A stretch of DNA of 64,000 nt, from contig JAWNGF010000003.1 of assembly GCA_037039685.1 (NCBI GenBank), positions 1,178,001 to 1,242,000 on the forward strand. Direction: 5' to 3'. Source of the DNA: Ceratobasidium sp. AG-K (taxonomy: Eukaryota > Basidiomycota > Agaricomycetes > Cantharellales > Ceratobasidiaceae). The notes under the pieces were generated by a model. It did no database searches. It saw nothing but the letters and a program-made list of their open reading frames with translations, and had not been told where the DNA came from. A program made the translations under genes and the position numbers. Of the stretch, positions 19,484 through 32,009 are shown in pieces (position 1 is the stretch's first letter; every line of letters starts with the position of its first letter).

Positions 19484-22019
19484 TCACAGTACAAGGCGGA
19501 ATTTGGGGTGCAAAGAACCCAAGCGTGCGATTTCTTCCTCTGTCGCGTTCAGACGGTAATCCCTTTCTCCCTTTGCGCGCCGGCGATTCTCTCGCATGTT
19601 ATGGAGGATGAGGATCGACTGAAGGGTTTTATTTTAGCCATTGATAAGATTTGCACCTTATCACATCGTTACTTACCACCAAGACAAAGAATGTTGCCTG
19701 TGCAGCGAGCTGGACGCTGTTTGCCTGTATTAGAACGACAGGTGAGCTGGGTCACTGAATGCGTAAAGTCGAAGCGTAACTTACAATAGGATATCTTGAC
19801 CTGTTGAAATTGTGCGTCAGGTACGTCATTCGACTAATGACTGAGATACTTACGCATCACCCGGTAGGTAGATCCATGACGTGACGATTGGACCCATAGT
19901 GCCCACTGCGACGACGAGTGCGGAACTTACAGCCCTCACCGTATTCGGCTGTATGCACAAAAACAGTTGAGTATTCCCAGCGGGGCATCCACGTTATACA
20001 TACCGCGGAATTATTTGTAGCCTGTCGATGCCAGTTAGTCTCCGTTCAAACACGCCAGTCGTTGGTCACTTACCCAACTTAACAGAATTGGGCCCTGTGG
20101 AAACGCACCCATCGCAATGAAAAATATCCCCGCATAGTTAGCTTGTGAGTTCGAAGTTCCCAGAAGAATAGCGAGCCCAGTTATGACGAGTGGGACGATG
20201 AAAAGAAGCCACATGCCCCGACGCCCGCTGCGGAATGAGCCGTACGCAATTGCAATCGAGAATACCGACGCAACCACCTAAATAAACAGAGTGTATGCGT
20301 AGATTAGCCGTTCGAATACCATTTTTGATTCGCAAGAACTCACGTATGGTGGTACAGTCCGTAGTTGCGACTGAATGGTTGAATAGCCCATCCCTTTCAT
20401 TAAACTAGGCATAAACAGCGAGATTCCTTGAACGGTCATGTTGTTTAGGAGGAAGCAGATCTAATCATTGTAAGTATCACCCTTCCTGCCAATATCTTCG
20501 ACTTACAGCGCAGATCCACGTGTTCAGGCTCTTGAATGCTCGCCACCACGAATCGCCTTTGGCAGCTTGAGCTCCCTACGACATTAAGTCGGACACGCTC
20601 CGATAACTAGGACGACGAACTGACTGCAGTGTTTCCGTCATCCCCGTCGGCCATCAATCTTTGAACTGCAATCATCTTTTCTCTCTCGTTCAAGAACCTT
20701 GTCCTTTCGGCCGGTCCAGGAAGGAAGTAAAACGCTGATAGGCCAAGTGCGATGGTGATTATACCCTCCACCAAAACTGAGGCCATTATTAGTATCAAAA
20801 TTGAGTGATCAGGTTATAACTTGCAGATGTTGCGCCACGCCCCGCTTGGACTAGGGAGTAAATTTGCTATTGAGTAAAAATCGTTCCTCGAGCCTTAAGA
20901 GAACTTACATTCCCTTTAGCTGGGGAATCTTGAGCAGCGCAGATGCAAGTAGTCCACCGAATGCACCACTCATTGAGGAAGCCGACACTGGAACACATTT
21001 CTATAAGCACTTGACTGGTTCTTCTTCCGAATCATACCGAATATGCCAATACGAAGAACCAGTTCATGTCGCTTGTAGTACGTGCTGAGATAGAAGGCTA
21101 CACCTGGCATCATTCCACCTTCCCAGAGCCCTAGTAAGGCGCGTACAACCATAAATCCGGCTGGGGAACGACAATTGTTTAGTGAGAGCCATCATAAGTC
21201 CCTTTCGGACATACCAAAGTTCTTGATGAATGTTGTGCAGAAGCAGACCAGTCCAAATCCTGTGACCAGGATGGGGACTTGGGTGTTGGGTGTGTCAGAA
21301 CATTTGTTAACACAAGGTTGGAGGGGCTTACTCCATTTGTCTGCTCCGATTCTCTTCAATAACAGGTTCGAAGGAACTATTCAGGTACGTCAGGTTAGTC
21401 GGGGAGACCTTCGGATTGGCTGATTACTACTTACCTTCTGAGAGTGCATATGTAATATAGAAAATTGACAGCCCGAGGTTGTCTAGACCACTGCTGTCAG
21501 CAAATCCGCCCAGCTTTCTTGGGAGCGCTCGCGGTACTAACACTGGTAGCCCACGAGACCGATGTCTTTCTCTAGTCCTGCTACTCTGTGCACGAACTCA
21601 AAAAGTGTTGGCAAATACTGGCAGCTGACTTACTTGGCATTGCCAACATTCGTGCGGCTACAACGTGAATGTATTCATACCGTCCGGCCCCTTACACACA
21701 GGATATGAGTACTTACTCGACTACACGCAAGTATCAGCTATTCGAGCTCTGCAAGATCGGGTAAGGACGTACTAAAATTGGCCAAGTACAATATGATTAC
21801 TACAGGCAATATGCGCCAGTCTACATCCCATAATTCAATTAAGCAAGGGCTAGCAACTCTCACAATATTCCGAAGTGTGACCAACAACTCACCAAGCTTT
21901 CGTATCAGTTTTCTCTCCTCCTCATCAGTGTACAGTGCCGGAGACTGTGAAACCGAAGCCAGTGATGGGTCAGACCTGTTTTCGATCGTGATAATCTCGC
22001 TTTTCTCCGTTTTCTCCAT
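19484..22019 (-). CDS. MFS transporter, allantoate permease (DAL5/TNA1) family, 20 exons
   Basis: Plasma-membrane proton symporter of the anion:cation symporter family; members import allantoate, nicotinate, vitamins or dipeptides, and the substrate here is unknown. Twenty exons sum to 1485 nt (494 residues, the usual size): 21893-22019, 21773-21820, 21717-21720, 21635-21658, 21542-21585, 21435-21482, 21332-21376, 21215-21277, 21038-21160, 20909-20987, 20825-20850, 20625-20776, 20507-20575, 20344-20460, 20074-20277, 20004-20021, 19854-19948, 19785-19800, 19677-19724, 19484-19618. Family motifs: DWRILPVVIILYLANF, DRTNVGNAK, GYQYNLGLSIFYITYALSE, PSNLLLKRIGADKW, RALLGLWEGGMMPGVAFYLS and the LHPKFRLVL end. 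Exon 3 is only 4 nt (TCGA) and is needed to make FIDRTN. The 20777-20824 intron has a GC donor (GCAAGT). Confidence 0.93.
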
Positions 22020-22608
22020 CTTGGTGTTGTTAAAACGGAGTAGAGCGAGGGGTCGTTAGAGTGGGGATTGAGGGGTGTAAGCTGAGCTCCCGTCAAGTCT
22101 ACCCAGCTGAGCTTCGGATAAGGAGCCCCGCAAACGATCGCCGCTTTATAATTACCCCAGCCCAGCCTATTCTCCAAGCGCATTACGCGCCCGGTGGAAT
22201 AAGAAGTGCAGGAGCAGAGCACTCACTTTCCTTAAACATACCAAACTATCCCACCGGGACAAAGACAGAAGCCCAGGTTGCGTCCATAGGTTCCATCCGA
22301 GCTTCATGATTCCAATATCCCGCCAGAACTCGCGAATCATGTGTCTGGCATTGGGCCCGTGACCTTTGGCCCTGAGATGCGAGGCATATTTTGTTCCCCT
22401 CCGAGGTGAAGGTTGCACTTACTCGACTAATTTGGGACATATTGACAAGTCATCTTGAACGGAGGATCCAATAACCGAGTCCCGATCATACGCATAAATG
22501 ATTTATCCTGAACGTTGGCATCATTGTACCACGACATTCCAACGCCAAGCTAAATGCATCTTCATAGTGATTCGAGCATACATTTCAACCTCTCTGAACT
22601 ACGTAACC
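22020..22608. other. Promoter region of the DAL5-type transporter
   Basis: About 590 nt between the transporter start and the hydrolase 3' end. No further gene recognised; short open frames here have no coding character. Confidence 0.4.
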
Positions 22609-23967
22609 TTACTTCAACGACGCTAACCAAGCAGCGATTCGTTTATGAGCCTCGGTACGTTCAGGCTCCCAAACCTCAAGTCCCACAAAGTCATGGATCG
22701 CGTCAGGCACCTCATCTTTTACCACTCGCTCGGCTCCTAGACATTTTGCCATCCGCTTGTGCAAGGTCCGAATTTCGTCAACAAGGACCTCGGCTCCTCC
22801 GTAAACAATGTAGGTGGATGGGAACTTGTCAAACATGGTCGTTACAAAATCCTCGTCGAGATCCAGGGATGCTGGATTTATGTAGGCCATTTTTCGGGAT
22901 TCTTCAGGCGATATATTGCCGAGCAACGAACGAAAGCCGTACTGCACCACCGAGTGAGGTGAGTCGAAATCCCCAGACAAATAGTCCGACATAGTTTCGT
23001 GATTTTTGGCGCTATTGCAATTGGGGTCATCGGACGGTTTCCCCATGTGAGTTCCGACCAGGTCACACCAGGGGGAAATCAGCAACAGCCCTCCAGGAAG
23101 TCCGAGACCGACTTGCGGATTGTCACGAAGATACCTCGTCAACGCAAGAACGAGGTTTCCCCCAGCGCTATCACCGCAGAGAATAATATTCTCGGACTTG
23201 AATCCAAGGCCTTGGATCAAGTAGTTGTACCCAGAAAGCGCATCAATGAGCGCAGTAGGAAATGGTGAGCTGGGAGCCCATGGGGCTGAGCGGCTGAGCC
23301 GGTACTCGATGGACAATAATCTTGAGATAGTTTGTTTGCCGTACTGAACGAGTCCTTTGGGAATTCCTATTAGCACGGTTTCTGGGTGAGCCGAGAGAAT
23401 CTGCATTTACGAGGTCAGAAATTGTACGATATACGCCACAAATTAGACTGACGACGTAGGCTCCTCCGTGACAATACATTACAACCTTCTCTCCCTCTCG
23501 CGCGGGACACGGCGCGCCTTGACCCCACTCCCCGAATCCGTATGAGGGTATACGGATGGGTTCTACACCCGCTCGTTCTGCGTAACCTTGAATGTTACCC
23601 TGGATAAGGCTTCCCGGCACTGGGTCGATCCATATAAACTTCGTTCCCATGCAGGCCTCTGGTGGAACCTCTTCGGTAACGTCTCTATCGAGCCAGCGAC
23701 CAGTGCGCAACGGAATTTCTGTGCGACCAATAGTTAAAAAATTGCTGTGCGGCATTCAATCGACATACCCCATGTATAGTGGGCGATACGAGCAATAATG
23801 GCACGTCCCCACGACCATGAGCGACGGGGCCTATTAGATCGAGGAATATACCAAAGACCCCACAGAGGAAGCCTAACAAGTAGGCCAGTATATTTTCGGG
23901 CCAGATAAATCCAAGTGTACAGCCGAGTAGGTGGAGTAGATGCGTGTATCGTCAAGTGTGAAACCAT
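22609..23967 (-). CDS. Alpha/beta hydrolase, hormone-sensitive-lipase (HGGAY/GDSAGG) type
   Basis: Probable esterase or steryl acetyl hydrolase. Exons 23769-23967, 23453-23718 and 22609-23400 give 418 residues if the Met at 23967 is used; an in-frame Met at 24003 would add 12. I see the oxyanion motif HGGAY, the nucleophile elbow CGDSAGGN, a catalytic Asp in the YGGAEVLVDEIR region and His in AIHDFVGLEVW. The N-terminal part has a hydrophobic stretch (LYTWIYLARKYTGLLVRLPL) that may anchor it in a membrane. The exon 2/3 junction (AYV|ILSAHPETVLIGI) is in phase 0. Substrate unknown. It is intact, with no frame breaks. Confidence 0.85.
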
Positions 23968-24952
23968 CGTTATTTCGGAGCCTCCTGCAGGTTCTCGCTG
24001 CAATCGTGAGAGAGAGTATGCTCGTAGTTAGTAGGTAGTGATTGTCGCGAGGAGGGTAGATCAAGCCCTTCGAGTTGGCTTTATTCAGCTTCTTGGTACG
24101 TGGCTGACCTCATATGCTACGTACAGCGTTCCAAAGACCACTACAAAAGGCAACTGCTTCAAAGCACATGACTCCCCTGACTAACTTCTTGAGTTACGCC
24201 CACACGGAAACGATGCATACAACAACGCATATATGCATCCCGGTCGTTCTATTCGGAGCCAGTAAGCGCTGCACGGTTGGAAATAGTATTCGCTGAAGCG
24301 GCCCGGCTGGAATGCAAGCTGGCGGACAACAGAATCCTTACACATTGACCGAAGTCGATTATGTGACGGTTCTGCTTCCTGTAGTTATCCGACGCTGATA
24401 ATCAGAGGTATACCCCGGATTTTTCTCCTCGCTCGAAGAGTGGATGTCAAAGTGGAGAACTGATGTCTAGATCTGCTAAATTAGTCTGTCATTATCTTTG
24501 GTTGAGCAGGCGCCGGCGGCGCGGCCGGCCCGCAGCGAGAGCTACCCGCCAACACCCGTAATGTACTGATACGGTAACTATCACATCATAGGATATGCTT
24601 TCAAGCTCCCAAGAGTCTGTAGCACTGGTGAAGGAACGTTCGAACGTTCGTGGATGAACACGTACTAGAGTCACTTGTTGATCATACGTCTCACCTCAGG
24701 CCACCCCATCACACAGACTGGCTCACGCAACGCCCCTGCCACGGTGAATGTTTTTGAGATGCGAACTCGGATCATACCGCTCGAGTCCGGAGCGCTTGAA
24801 ACCAACGGAACTTGGGGGTCACTAAAGCAGTGATTATGAATTGAGGAGTATATAAGGGGCCCGGATTGCGGCCAGAATCCAGCACCAGCTTGCAAGAGCT
24901 TTTAGTCTCAACCTCCTTCCCATTCCTGTATCTTTAGTCTCCACTTTCAGTC
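23968..24952. other. Divergent promoter region
   Basis: About 985 nt between the hydrolase and the GNAT gene, which diverge. It holds a clear TATA box (24849-24856) for the GNAT gene and CT-rich leader sequence near 24900-24950. No gene seen. Confidence 0.5.
24849..24856 (+). promoter_or_regulatory. TATA box of the GNAT gene
   Basis: TATATAAG, about 100 bp upstream of the ATG at 24953, followed by a pyrimidine-rich leader typical of strongly expressed fungal genes. Confidence 0.6.
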
Positions 24953-25620
24953 ATGTCTTCTCCTCGCTCCGAGTACTCTGATGCCTCCTTCAACTCTGTT
25001 GACTTTGACGCATCTTCCATCGTGAGTATTCCCAGGCGCTCCTTGAATATCCGCCTAACATTCTCTAGGTCTACCGCCCTATGAATACTCGTGACATGGC
25101 CCAGGTCGAGAAACTTCACGTATGTCAAGCTCCCAACTCACCACATTTCAGACCATTGACACCAGATGTATAGTACGAGCTCCTTAACCAGCGCCTACCC
25201 AAGATGTTCCTGCATCACTCGCTCTACCACTCTCACCGCCGCACAATCGTCGCAGAGCTGCCCGTCGACGGCACCAACATCCTCGTCGGCTTTGCCTCTG
25301 CACACGTTACGACCAAGCCTGACTGGCCCAGCACCTTGGAGCCCGAAGTCGACCTGTTGACCCTTGGCGTGCGCCCCGAGTACCGCCGGCATCACATTGG
25401 CGATGCGCTCATCAAGACCGTTACTACCTCGCTCATCAACTCTTGCCGCTTCAAGGTCGGCGACGAGGGCGCGCTAGTCCGGGCAGACATACGCTCCGGC
25501 CACGCGAACCGTGCCTTCTTCGAGCGAGGCATGTCCTGGCAAGAGGACAAGGAGTTCCAAAAGACCCTGCCTTGGGCTCGCTCCGATGCGACCCGCTTCG
25601 TCACCCGCGTCGCCGTCTAG
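24953..25620 (+). CDS. GNAT-family N-acetyltransferase
   Basis: Three exons (24953-25021, 25069-25119, 25174-25620) give 188 residues. The core has the acetyl-CoA binding signature in LTLGVRPEYRRHHIGDAL (R-x-x-H-I-G-D, the Q/RxxGxG/A type), preceded by a beta strand (VGFASAHV) and followed by helix DALIKTVTT and the strand/helix VRADIRSGHANRAFFERG. This resembles N-alpha-acetyltransferase 60-like GNATs, but that assignment is uncertain. Codon choice is strongly biased to C-ending codons, and the TATA box suggests high expression. It is convergent with MED14 (171 nt between stops). Confidence 0.85.
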
Positions 25621-25791
25621 ATGCCTTGATTCATATTTATCTTACCATGTAGACTTGTACCATAGCAATGAACTCGACTTGAATCGTAGCTTGATTGAAA
25701 GTTGAAAGAGTACAAGCAAGGATAGCAGGAAACTACATGCAACTTTAAATATCCGTATGTGATACAATAAATTAACACGAAACATGCTCCC

Positions 25792-28700
25792 CTATGCTAA
25801 CCCAGACTCGCCCATGGTGAGCACCCTGACCACGAGCTCTACAAACCTCACTCCAACGTTTTCGATATTCGCGCCGTCCTCGTCAAACGAGACGAGCGTG
25901 CCCTTGGTCAAGCTAATAAGCATCCCCGGGCGACGCTCCGATACCAACCGAAGGGCGATGGCCTCAATGTGAGGAATGACCGTCAATATGGATGAAGGAC
26001 CTGATTGGGCAGTCCCGGCCCGAGCTTGATCAAGCGTCTGAGTTGCATCAACGATCGCCAGCCGGCGTCGGCTAAGCAGTCGGAAATCAACGCCGTACCT
26101 GAGCGCGCGAATAAGTAATGTTCGTTAAACGCGACTAGTCCGCTCACCTCGAGTCTATCAGAACCCGATACCACCCGACGGCTTTATAAAATATATCTAT
26201 TCGACTGCTGATAGCTGCATTCTTGGCGATTCGGTCAATCTCCAACAAAACAGGCAACGAGTCCCGCAATAACAGCGCAAAGGATGCAATATCGCCTGCG
26301 GCCAGATCATCTTGCAATCTTCGCGTAAAGTGCGACTCGAGATCAGAATGGGGGTTCCATGAGGTGTTACCCTGGCCCAGGCGCGAAAACGAAAGCTCAT
26401 ACGACCCAGCATCATTTTGCTCGCGTATCACGGCGGCCGACGGACCTTCGCACACGGCCGCAGGGCGCCAACGGATAGAGAGTGTGTAGTCCTAGACACC
26501 CATTCGAGTTTAGCTCTTCATGTATGCGCAAATCAGAAAACCCACCTGGAAATACTGGAACACCACCTGTTGAAGATCCGAAGACAGCAACTTGACGTCC
26601 CGCCAATGCATCGTCTTGTGCATCTTGACAACTGTAGCACGGTAAGCAAAAGCACCTCGTCACCGAAATCCACTCACTCTCTCGTGCAATCACAATCAAC
26701 CTTCGCACGCTCGTCCAGCCCGCCAAAAACGCAGGCACACACATATCAACGCTCTCGGACACAAACGTGACCACATGAGTGGCGGTATTGTAATACAGCT
26801 TGGGCGTGATTCGAAGCACCTCGCCCCGGCTCTTGCTCTTGCGCAAGTCGGCCGAGACGGGTGGAGCGTGCTTTAATCGTACGCTCGTCGCGACTTTGCA
26901 CATGGAGCTGGTACTCCACCAGCCAATGACTTCGATCGCCACATGGTCCTCGACGTCCTTGTCCCCAGCGTTTTGTTGGCCTTGTTTGAACAACTCGGCG
27001 GCTGAAACCGCCAAAGCGGGTATGGATTGGGAGAGTGGGTATCCTTTTGTGGGAGGAATGCTCGAGGCTGAGGATTTGTTGTAAGCAATGCTGTATGGTA
27101 GTCCAATACGCCTGAGTTGAGCTTCAATGGCCGCATACGAGACTCGTGCCCTGTCAAAGCTGTCAGACATAATCTTGAATGGAGGGGCGTACGTACCGGC
27201 AATACGCATGCACGTCTCGCAACGTCTGACCATCAATCTCAAAACTAGCCCACATCAGAACAGCCACGCGACCGATCGTCGGTACTCACTCTGGCTTGGA
27301 CGACGCCTGCTCCGTCGAACCCCCAGAACTAGTCTTTTGCCGTCGTATCGAATTAACGTCCAATAGCGTTCCGTCTTTCCAAACCGAGTACCCAGCCTCG
27401 ACACCGGTTTCGATTAAAGCGTAGCTACCAACCATCGTCAGCCCAGCGCGCCAAATGAAATAACATACGTACCGGAACCCTTCGTCGGCAACAATAATCA
27501 CCACATCGTGCGCCGGGAACCCAGCAAGAGGCGTAAACAAAAGGTGCCGCGTTCCCAGCCCAAAATTCTGGACCAACACCGGGTACCGTGGTGGGAACCC
27601 CCGGTTACGCGTACATTGATATCCTAGGAACCGGACTTGTTGCTCTACCGAGTCGGCAATAATCTATTCACGCCATACGTCAGTGTTTCGGAAGTATACT
27701 ACGAGGGACTTACGGCAAACTTGAGCAATGCAACCTGCTCGGCTAGTGCCTGAGGCTGGCGACTAACCGCCTCTCCCGCCTGGGTAAATCGAGCCACACG
27801 ACCGGGAGACGCCATGTCCGCCGTATCCTGGACCAACACGAATCCATTGCGCGCAGAAATACACACCAGGATGCGAGACTGAACCATGGCGAGATTTCCA
27901 TTCGCTCCAAACGGTTTGAGCTCGGCGTCCGGAACTTGGGTGTGCAGCGCACGCATGATCGCGTCCGAGTGTTTGCGAATCACGTTGTGATAGATTGTGC
28001 CAAAGTTTAACGCAGACGCGTCCTAGAGCGGGTTGGTTAGACGCTCATGAGATCAAGAGTTGGCCTACCACTTGGATGTTCTCCTCGTCACCTGGCACCC
28101 GAGGAACACTCACGCCCAACCAGTCGGATATAGGCTCCCACTTGACCACAAACCGGGCATGCTCGATCTCGTCGCTCGGCCGTACACCACCGACGTCACC
28201 GCCCAAACCCGACCCCGACGCTGCGCCACTCACGCTCGCAAGCCCCGGGTTCCAGTCGCCACCCGCCCGAGCAGCAGCATGCGCCGCCAACTTGGACCGC
28301 CTCTCCAAATCCTCTCGCACCCGCATCGCCCACGTCTGGCCCCCTCCGTCCGGCGGCGGCGCCTGACTAGGCGCCCCTCGCATCCTGCCCTTGCCTCTTC
28401 TTTCACGCTCGCGCTCCCGAGCCAGCTCTCGCCGCCGCAGCTCACTTCCCACCTCGATCCGAATCGTGATCTCTCCTCCGTACGGCGGAAGCGGCAGGTC
28501 TGGTTTCCCAGGAACTTGAGTGCGTTTGTTTTTGGTCCTGCATCAAGGATAAGCCTCGAGTACGATGCTCGGGATACGACACCTACACCCAATACCAAAC
28601 CCGCATGGTTTTGCGGTCTGGCGAGAGCTCAACCGTCAAAACATCTGCGTAGCCCATGCTACGCATGAGCGCCGCCTGGGCGTGCAAGATTTCAAGCTGG

Positions 28701-29967
28701 TAGGTGAGAGACAAGAGCTCTACGCTGCGTGAGATGCCATAAACTCGGCGTGGTAATACTCACGAAGAAAGTTGAACGCCCGAACGAGGGGTGCGTCGAC
28801 AATCTCGCTCGTGCGGTTTATAGTCGCTAAATCATTTCCCTCGGTGATCTGCAGCGCTCGTTGGTTGTGTATTTGGGCCAAAAGGGCATTAGTCTCTTGT
28901 TGAATCAGTGATCGCAGCTGTTTAGGCGGTATTCGTGGGTATTCTAAATACAAAGCTTAAATGTCAACGCCTTCAAAAACTGACGTGGGACACTTACGGA
29001 TGGCCGTACTCCTCTCTCCCTTGGTCTCGAACAAAAACTCGACATCAGAGCACCACCAAGGATCATCTATCGTGCCGCCCAGAACAGTAAAAGACGCCGC
29101 GAATCGATTAGGGACCGTAAAGTACACCCGCCCGTCGGCTATCCGAACGATAAACACCCGGATGCCAATTTGAGAACGCACTTACCAACACGGTACGAGC
29201 TCATCTCTTGCGGGACCAGCTCCCTCGCGCGCAGGCGTAATCGAATGGCCGCATCCGTAGTGCGCATGACCTTGACAACATCCTCCTTGCTCATGGGCGC
29301 CTGGGGCGTATACAACTCGGTGGTAATCTTGGGCAAGCGCCTGTACGTTCCCGTCCCAAGCACGTCCAGCGCCGTGAGCAAGTCTGCGTTTCGGAGCCGC
29401 AACGAGCCGAGGGCAGTGGCAATCGTGGACAAGTGTGCCGACGCGTGCTGGAGCTGTTCGCCGGCCCGGTTGCAGTACTGCATAATGTCGAGACATGTCT
29501 GGACGGCACGGGCATTGTCTGCCCACTTGGTCGCAACGTACATCTTGACAAAGCCTTTGCGGGTGGTGAGGGCATATTGGAAGATGTGTCGCTTGCGGTC
29601 GTGGTCTGCTTGGCTCGGCAGACTGCAAACAGTCAGCAGCAGCAACATAGACTCAAACGACTCACGTTTCTGCCATGTTGCCCAGCTCAGCATACGCGTG
29701 CTGCACAATCCGCGACACGGCGGTCCCAAGCGGCACTTGGCCTACCAGCGTCCGAGGCAGCGCATCTTCCAGCTCCTTGTCCTCGTCCTTGACCCCATTC
29801 ACCCCATTAGTAATAGGTGTCGGCAGTGGACTCGGAATAGCCTTGCTCGTGCTGTCTCGATGGATTCGGATCTTCAGTGGGTGGGACGGAGTGGAGCGTT
29901 GTTCGGGGTCGTGCATCACCACCAAGTAGACCTGTCGACCGTTGACCGTTGAGCTCATGTTCATCAT
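25792..29967 (-). CDS. MED14: Mediator complex subunit 14 (MED14/Rgr1)
   Basis: MED14 is the architectural backbone of Mediator, linking head, middle and tail and so RNA polymerase II to activators. The N-terminus (MNMSSTVNGRQVYLVVM, then LVGQVPLGTAVSRIVQHAY and ELGNMAETLPSQADHDRKRH) matches the conserved MED14 N-terminal domain, continuing with KWADNARAVQTCLDIM and LRNADLLTALDVL. A spliced junction (GAA AC|T CTG) joins exon 1 to exon 2. More than ten further short-intron exons run down to the stop at 25792-25794 (VRVLTMGESGLA). Gene length (4.2 kb, over 1100 residues) suits the family. Exon limits beyond the first are only partly resolved, and the first Met may be at 29967, 29964 or 29958. 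Confidence 0.88.
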
Positions 29968-30676
29968 CTGAAACACTCACGCACAAGTTGTTCTCCAGTT
30001 CAACCCGCTCTCTGGATTATTTTTTCACTCGGCCCCAAGATGAAATAAAAGAGGGACGAGGGGCAGTCAAGTTCGGGCCGTCGTGGCTAAGATGAGACAA
30101 CTACTCTAGCGCCCGGCGATTACACCGACCATCCCTCGGTTGTTCACATCCTTGACCGTCAGGGCTGTCAAACAATGCCAAGGCAAACGCCTATCCTGGT
30201 CGTCCTTTCTCCGCTGTGCCTCACAGACCAAGTGCACCCAATCCGGTCCGAGCCATCCCACTTGCGACAATCTCTACGCACATGCTCATCTTATTCAGAC
30301 CGTACGAAGGAACCCTACATCCCCGCACGGAATTTGGAAGCTCGCTAGTTGGAACGTGCTAGACATTCACCGATTTCAGCCCGCGTAAAGCGCACACCTC
30401 GCTATCCATGTGCGTGAGAAAGGCCGGTGCATAAATGCATCCCTTGATAAGCTAAAAAGTGCAAACAAGTTCCATATTTGTAGTGTACACAGAGCATCCA
30501 GCGATAGCGAAAGGTGATGTGGGAGTGTAGGGTGTAAAATATAAAAAGTCAACTGTAAATCCGAAAAGAAAGCGAAGTGGACGGGACGCGGCGGGGCAGG
30601 GTAGGATGAAATAACAACCATCGAAACATAAAATAAATAAAAACGACAGCAAAAAAGACCAAAAGAGAGAGGGATC
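29968..30676. other. Intergenic region upstream of MED14
   Basis: About 710 nt between MED14 and the next gene on the same strand. It holds the MED14 promoter and the 3' untranslated part of the next gene. No gene or RNA recognised. Confidence 0.4.
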
Positions 30677-32009
30677 CTAATAATCTATGTTCATTCCAGC
30701 AGCGCCTCGGTACCCACCACGAGTGAGGGCAAACTCCCACAGCATGCTACGCCCAAACCCGACGAGATGCGCCATCCCCGCACCCGACACGATCGGCCAG
30801 GCCCACAACCCCTCCCCACGTGCGCACGCATCCAAATCGACTTCGAGTCCGTCGTCATTGACACGTGTAAACGCCGCATCGCCCGTACTCTCGCTCATCG
30901 CGCCCAGAGTGGTATTACAACACACTGCGTGAGTCCGGCTAAAGTGCGCGCGCATAAACGTCGGGTTGAGCAACGCATACGCGCTGGCAATTGTTGTTTG
31001 GGAAGCCATGTACTGAGAGCTGTGTTTGACAATGTTTTGGAGATAGTACTGGGGGAGCGGGTGGTGCGTCGCCGTCTGGGCCGGTGGAGGAACAGGGCTC
31101 CGGGACGTCGTAGGGGCAGGCGAGGGCACGTGTGAGGGGGGTGTGGGGTGATTCTTCGGGGTGCCGGCTGCATTGGGGTTTGGCGTTGCGCCGGGATTCG
31201 AGCCGGTCGAGTTAGATGGGGTGATGATGAGGTTTTTGGTCGCCTCGCGCACTTGGGTCATATTCCAATACGACATCTTGTTCAACACCAGTGCTTCGAG
31301 CAAGGTGCTGCGGACGATGAGTGGGAGATCGCCCAAATGACGGTAAACTCACAGCATCCCATGCATCCCGCGTGCTGCGGGGTCGCTATCTTTGGCCCAG
31401 CCGCTCTTGCAAGCGTGGACCAGGCCCTCGAGGGTCCTCCATGTACCGACGTCACACATCATGTAGCTCTTTCCCCGGGACTTTTCGCGGTCTTCAGCCC
31501 AAAACACATAGGCAAAGTGCAGCACCGAGTCGGTGAGCTCCATAAGGCCCAGACGGCTCGAGCGGACCTCTGTGCGCTTGCGGCTGTCGCCAGAGCGCTT
31601 AAACATCTTGGCGCGCTCCTTGTAGATCGGAATAAGGCGAGACAGTTCGGCGGGGGTCAGAGCCGGCCGTCGGCTAGGCGTAGGCGAGGATGTGCTGGTT
31701 GTTGACGGTGTGCTCGCCTGGTCCGTGTCCGGCGTCGTTCGGCGTCGCTGGGACGGTGGGGCTGGTGACGCAGGCGGCGACGGAGGCAACGTCGGAGACA
31801 GCGGGCGCGGGATGCTGTTCAGCAACTACAATCGGATTAACATTGATTGATTAGCACGTGGACGCAAGCACTTACGTCGAGTGTATGGCGCAGCTCCTGC
31901 TCAGTGTACTTCCTACAAGGCGGTCAGCGACGTCGGGGGCAATGAGCTCATAGACTTGCCTCTTCCGGCCAGAAGGCGGCTGCGATGATCGAGACGAGGT
32001 GGAGCTCAT
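30677..32009 (-). CDS. Conserved-looking hypothetical protein, 396 residues
   Basis: I do not recognise the family. Exons 31960-32009, 31876-31912, 31353-31825 and 30677-31307 give 396 residues. The start is Ser-rich and basic (SSTSSRSSQPPSGRKR), followed by KYTEQELRHTLDLL. A Pro/Ser/Thr-rich linker precedes an ordered region (LTPAELSRLIPIYKERAKMF, LMELTDSVLHFAYVFWAED, TWRTLEGLVHACK, LLEALVLNKMSYWNMT). Then come another Pro-rich linker and a helical end (QYYLQNIVKHSSQYMASQTT). No signal peptide or membrane helix is seen. The first intron (31913-31959) uses a GC donor (GCAAGT); reading through it would end the frame early. It is probably an intracellular, possibly nuclear, protein. Confidence 0.75.

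Noticed and set aside
28045..28668. Long frames on both strands inside MED14
   Set aside because: Shadows of the MED14 exons; composition and splice sites support only the minus-strand gene.
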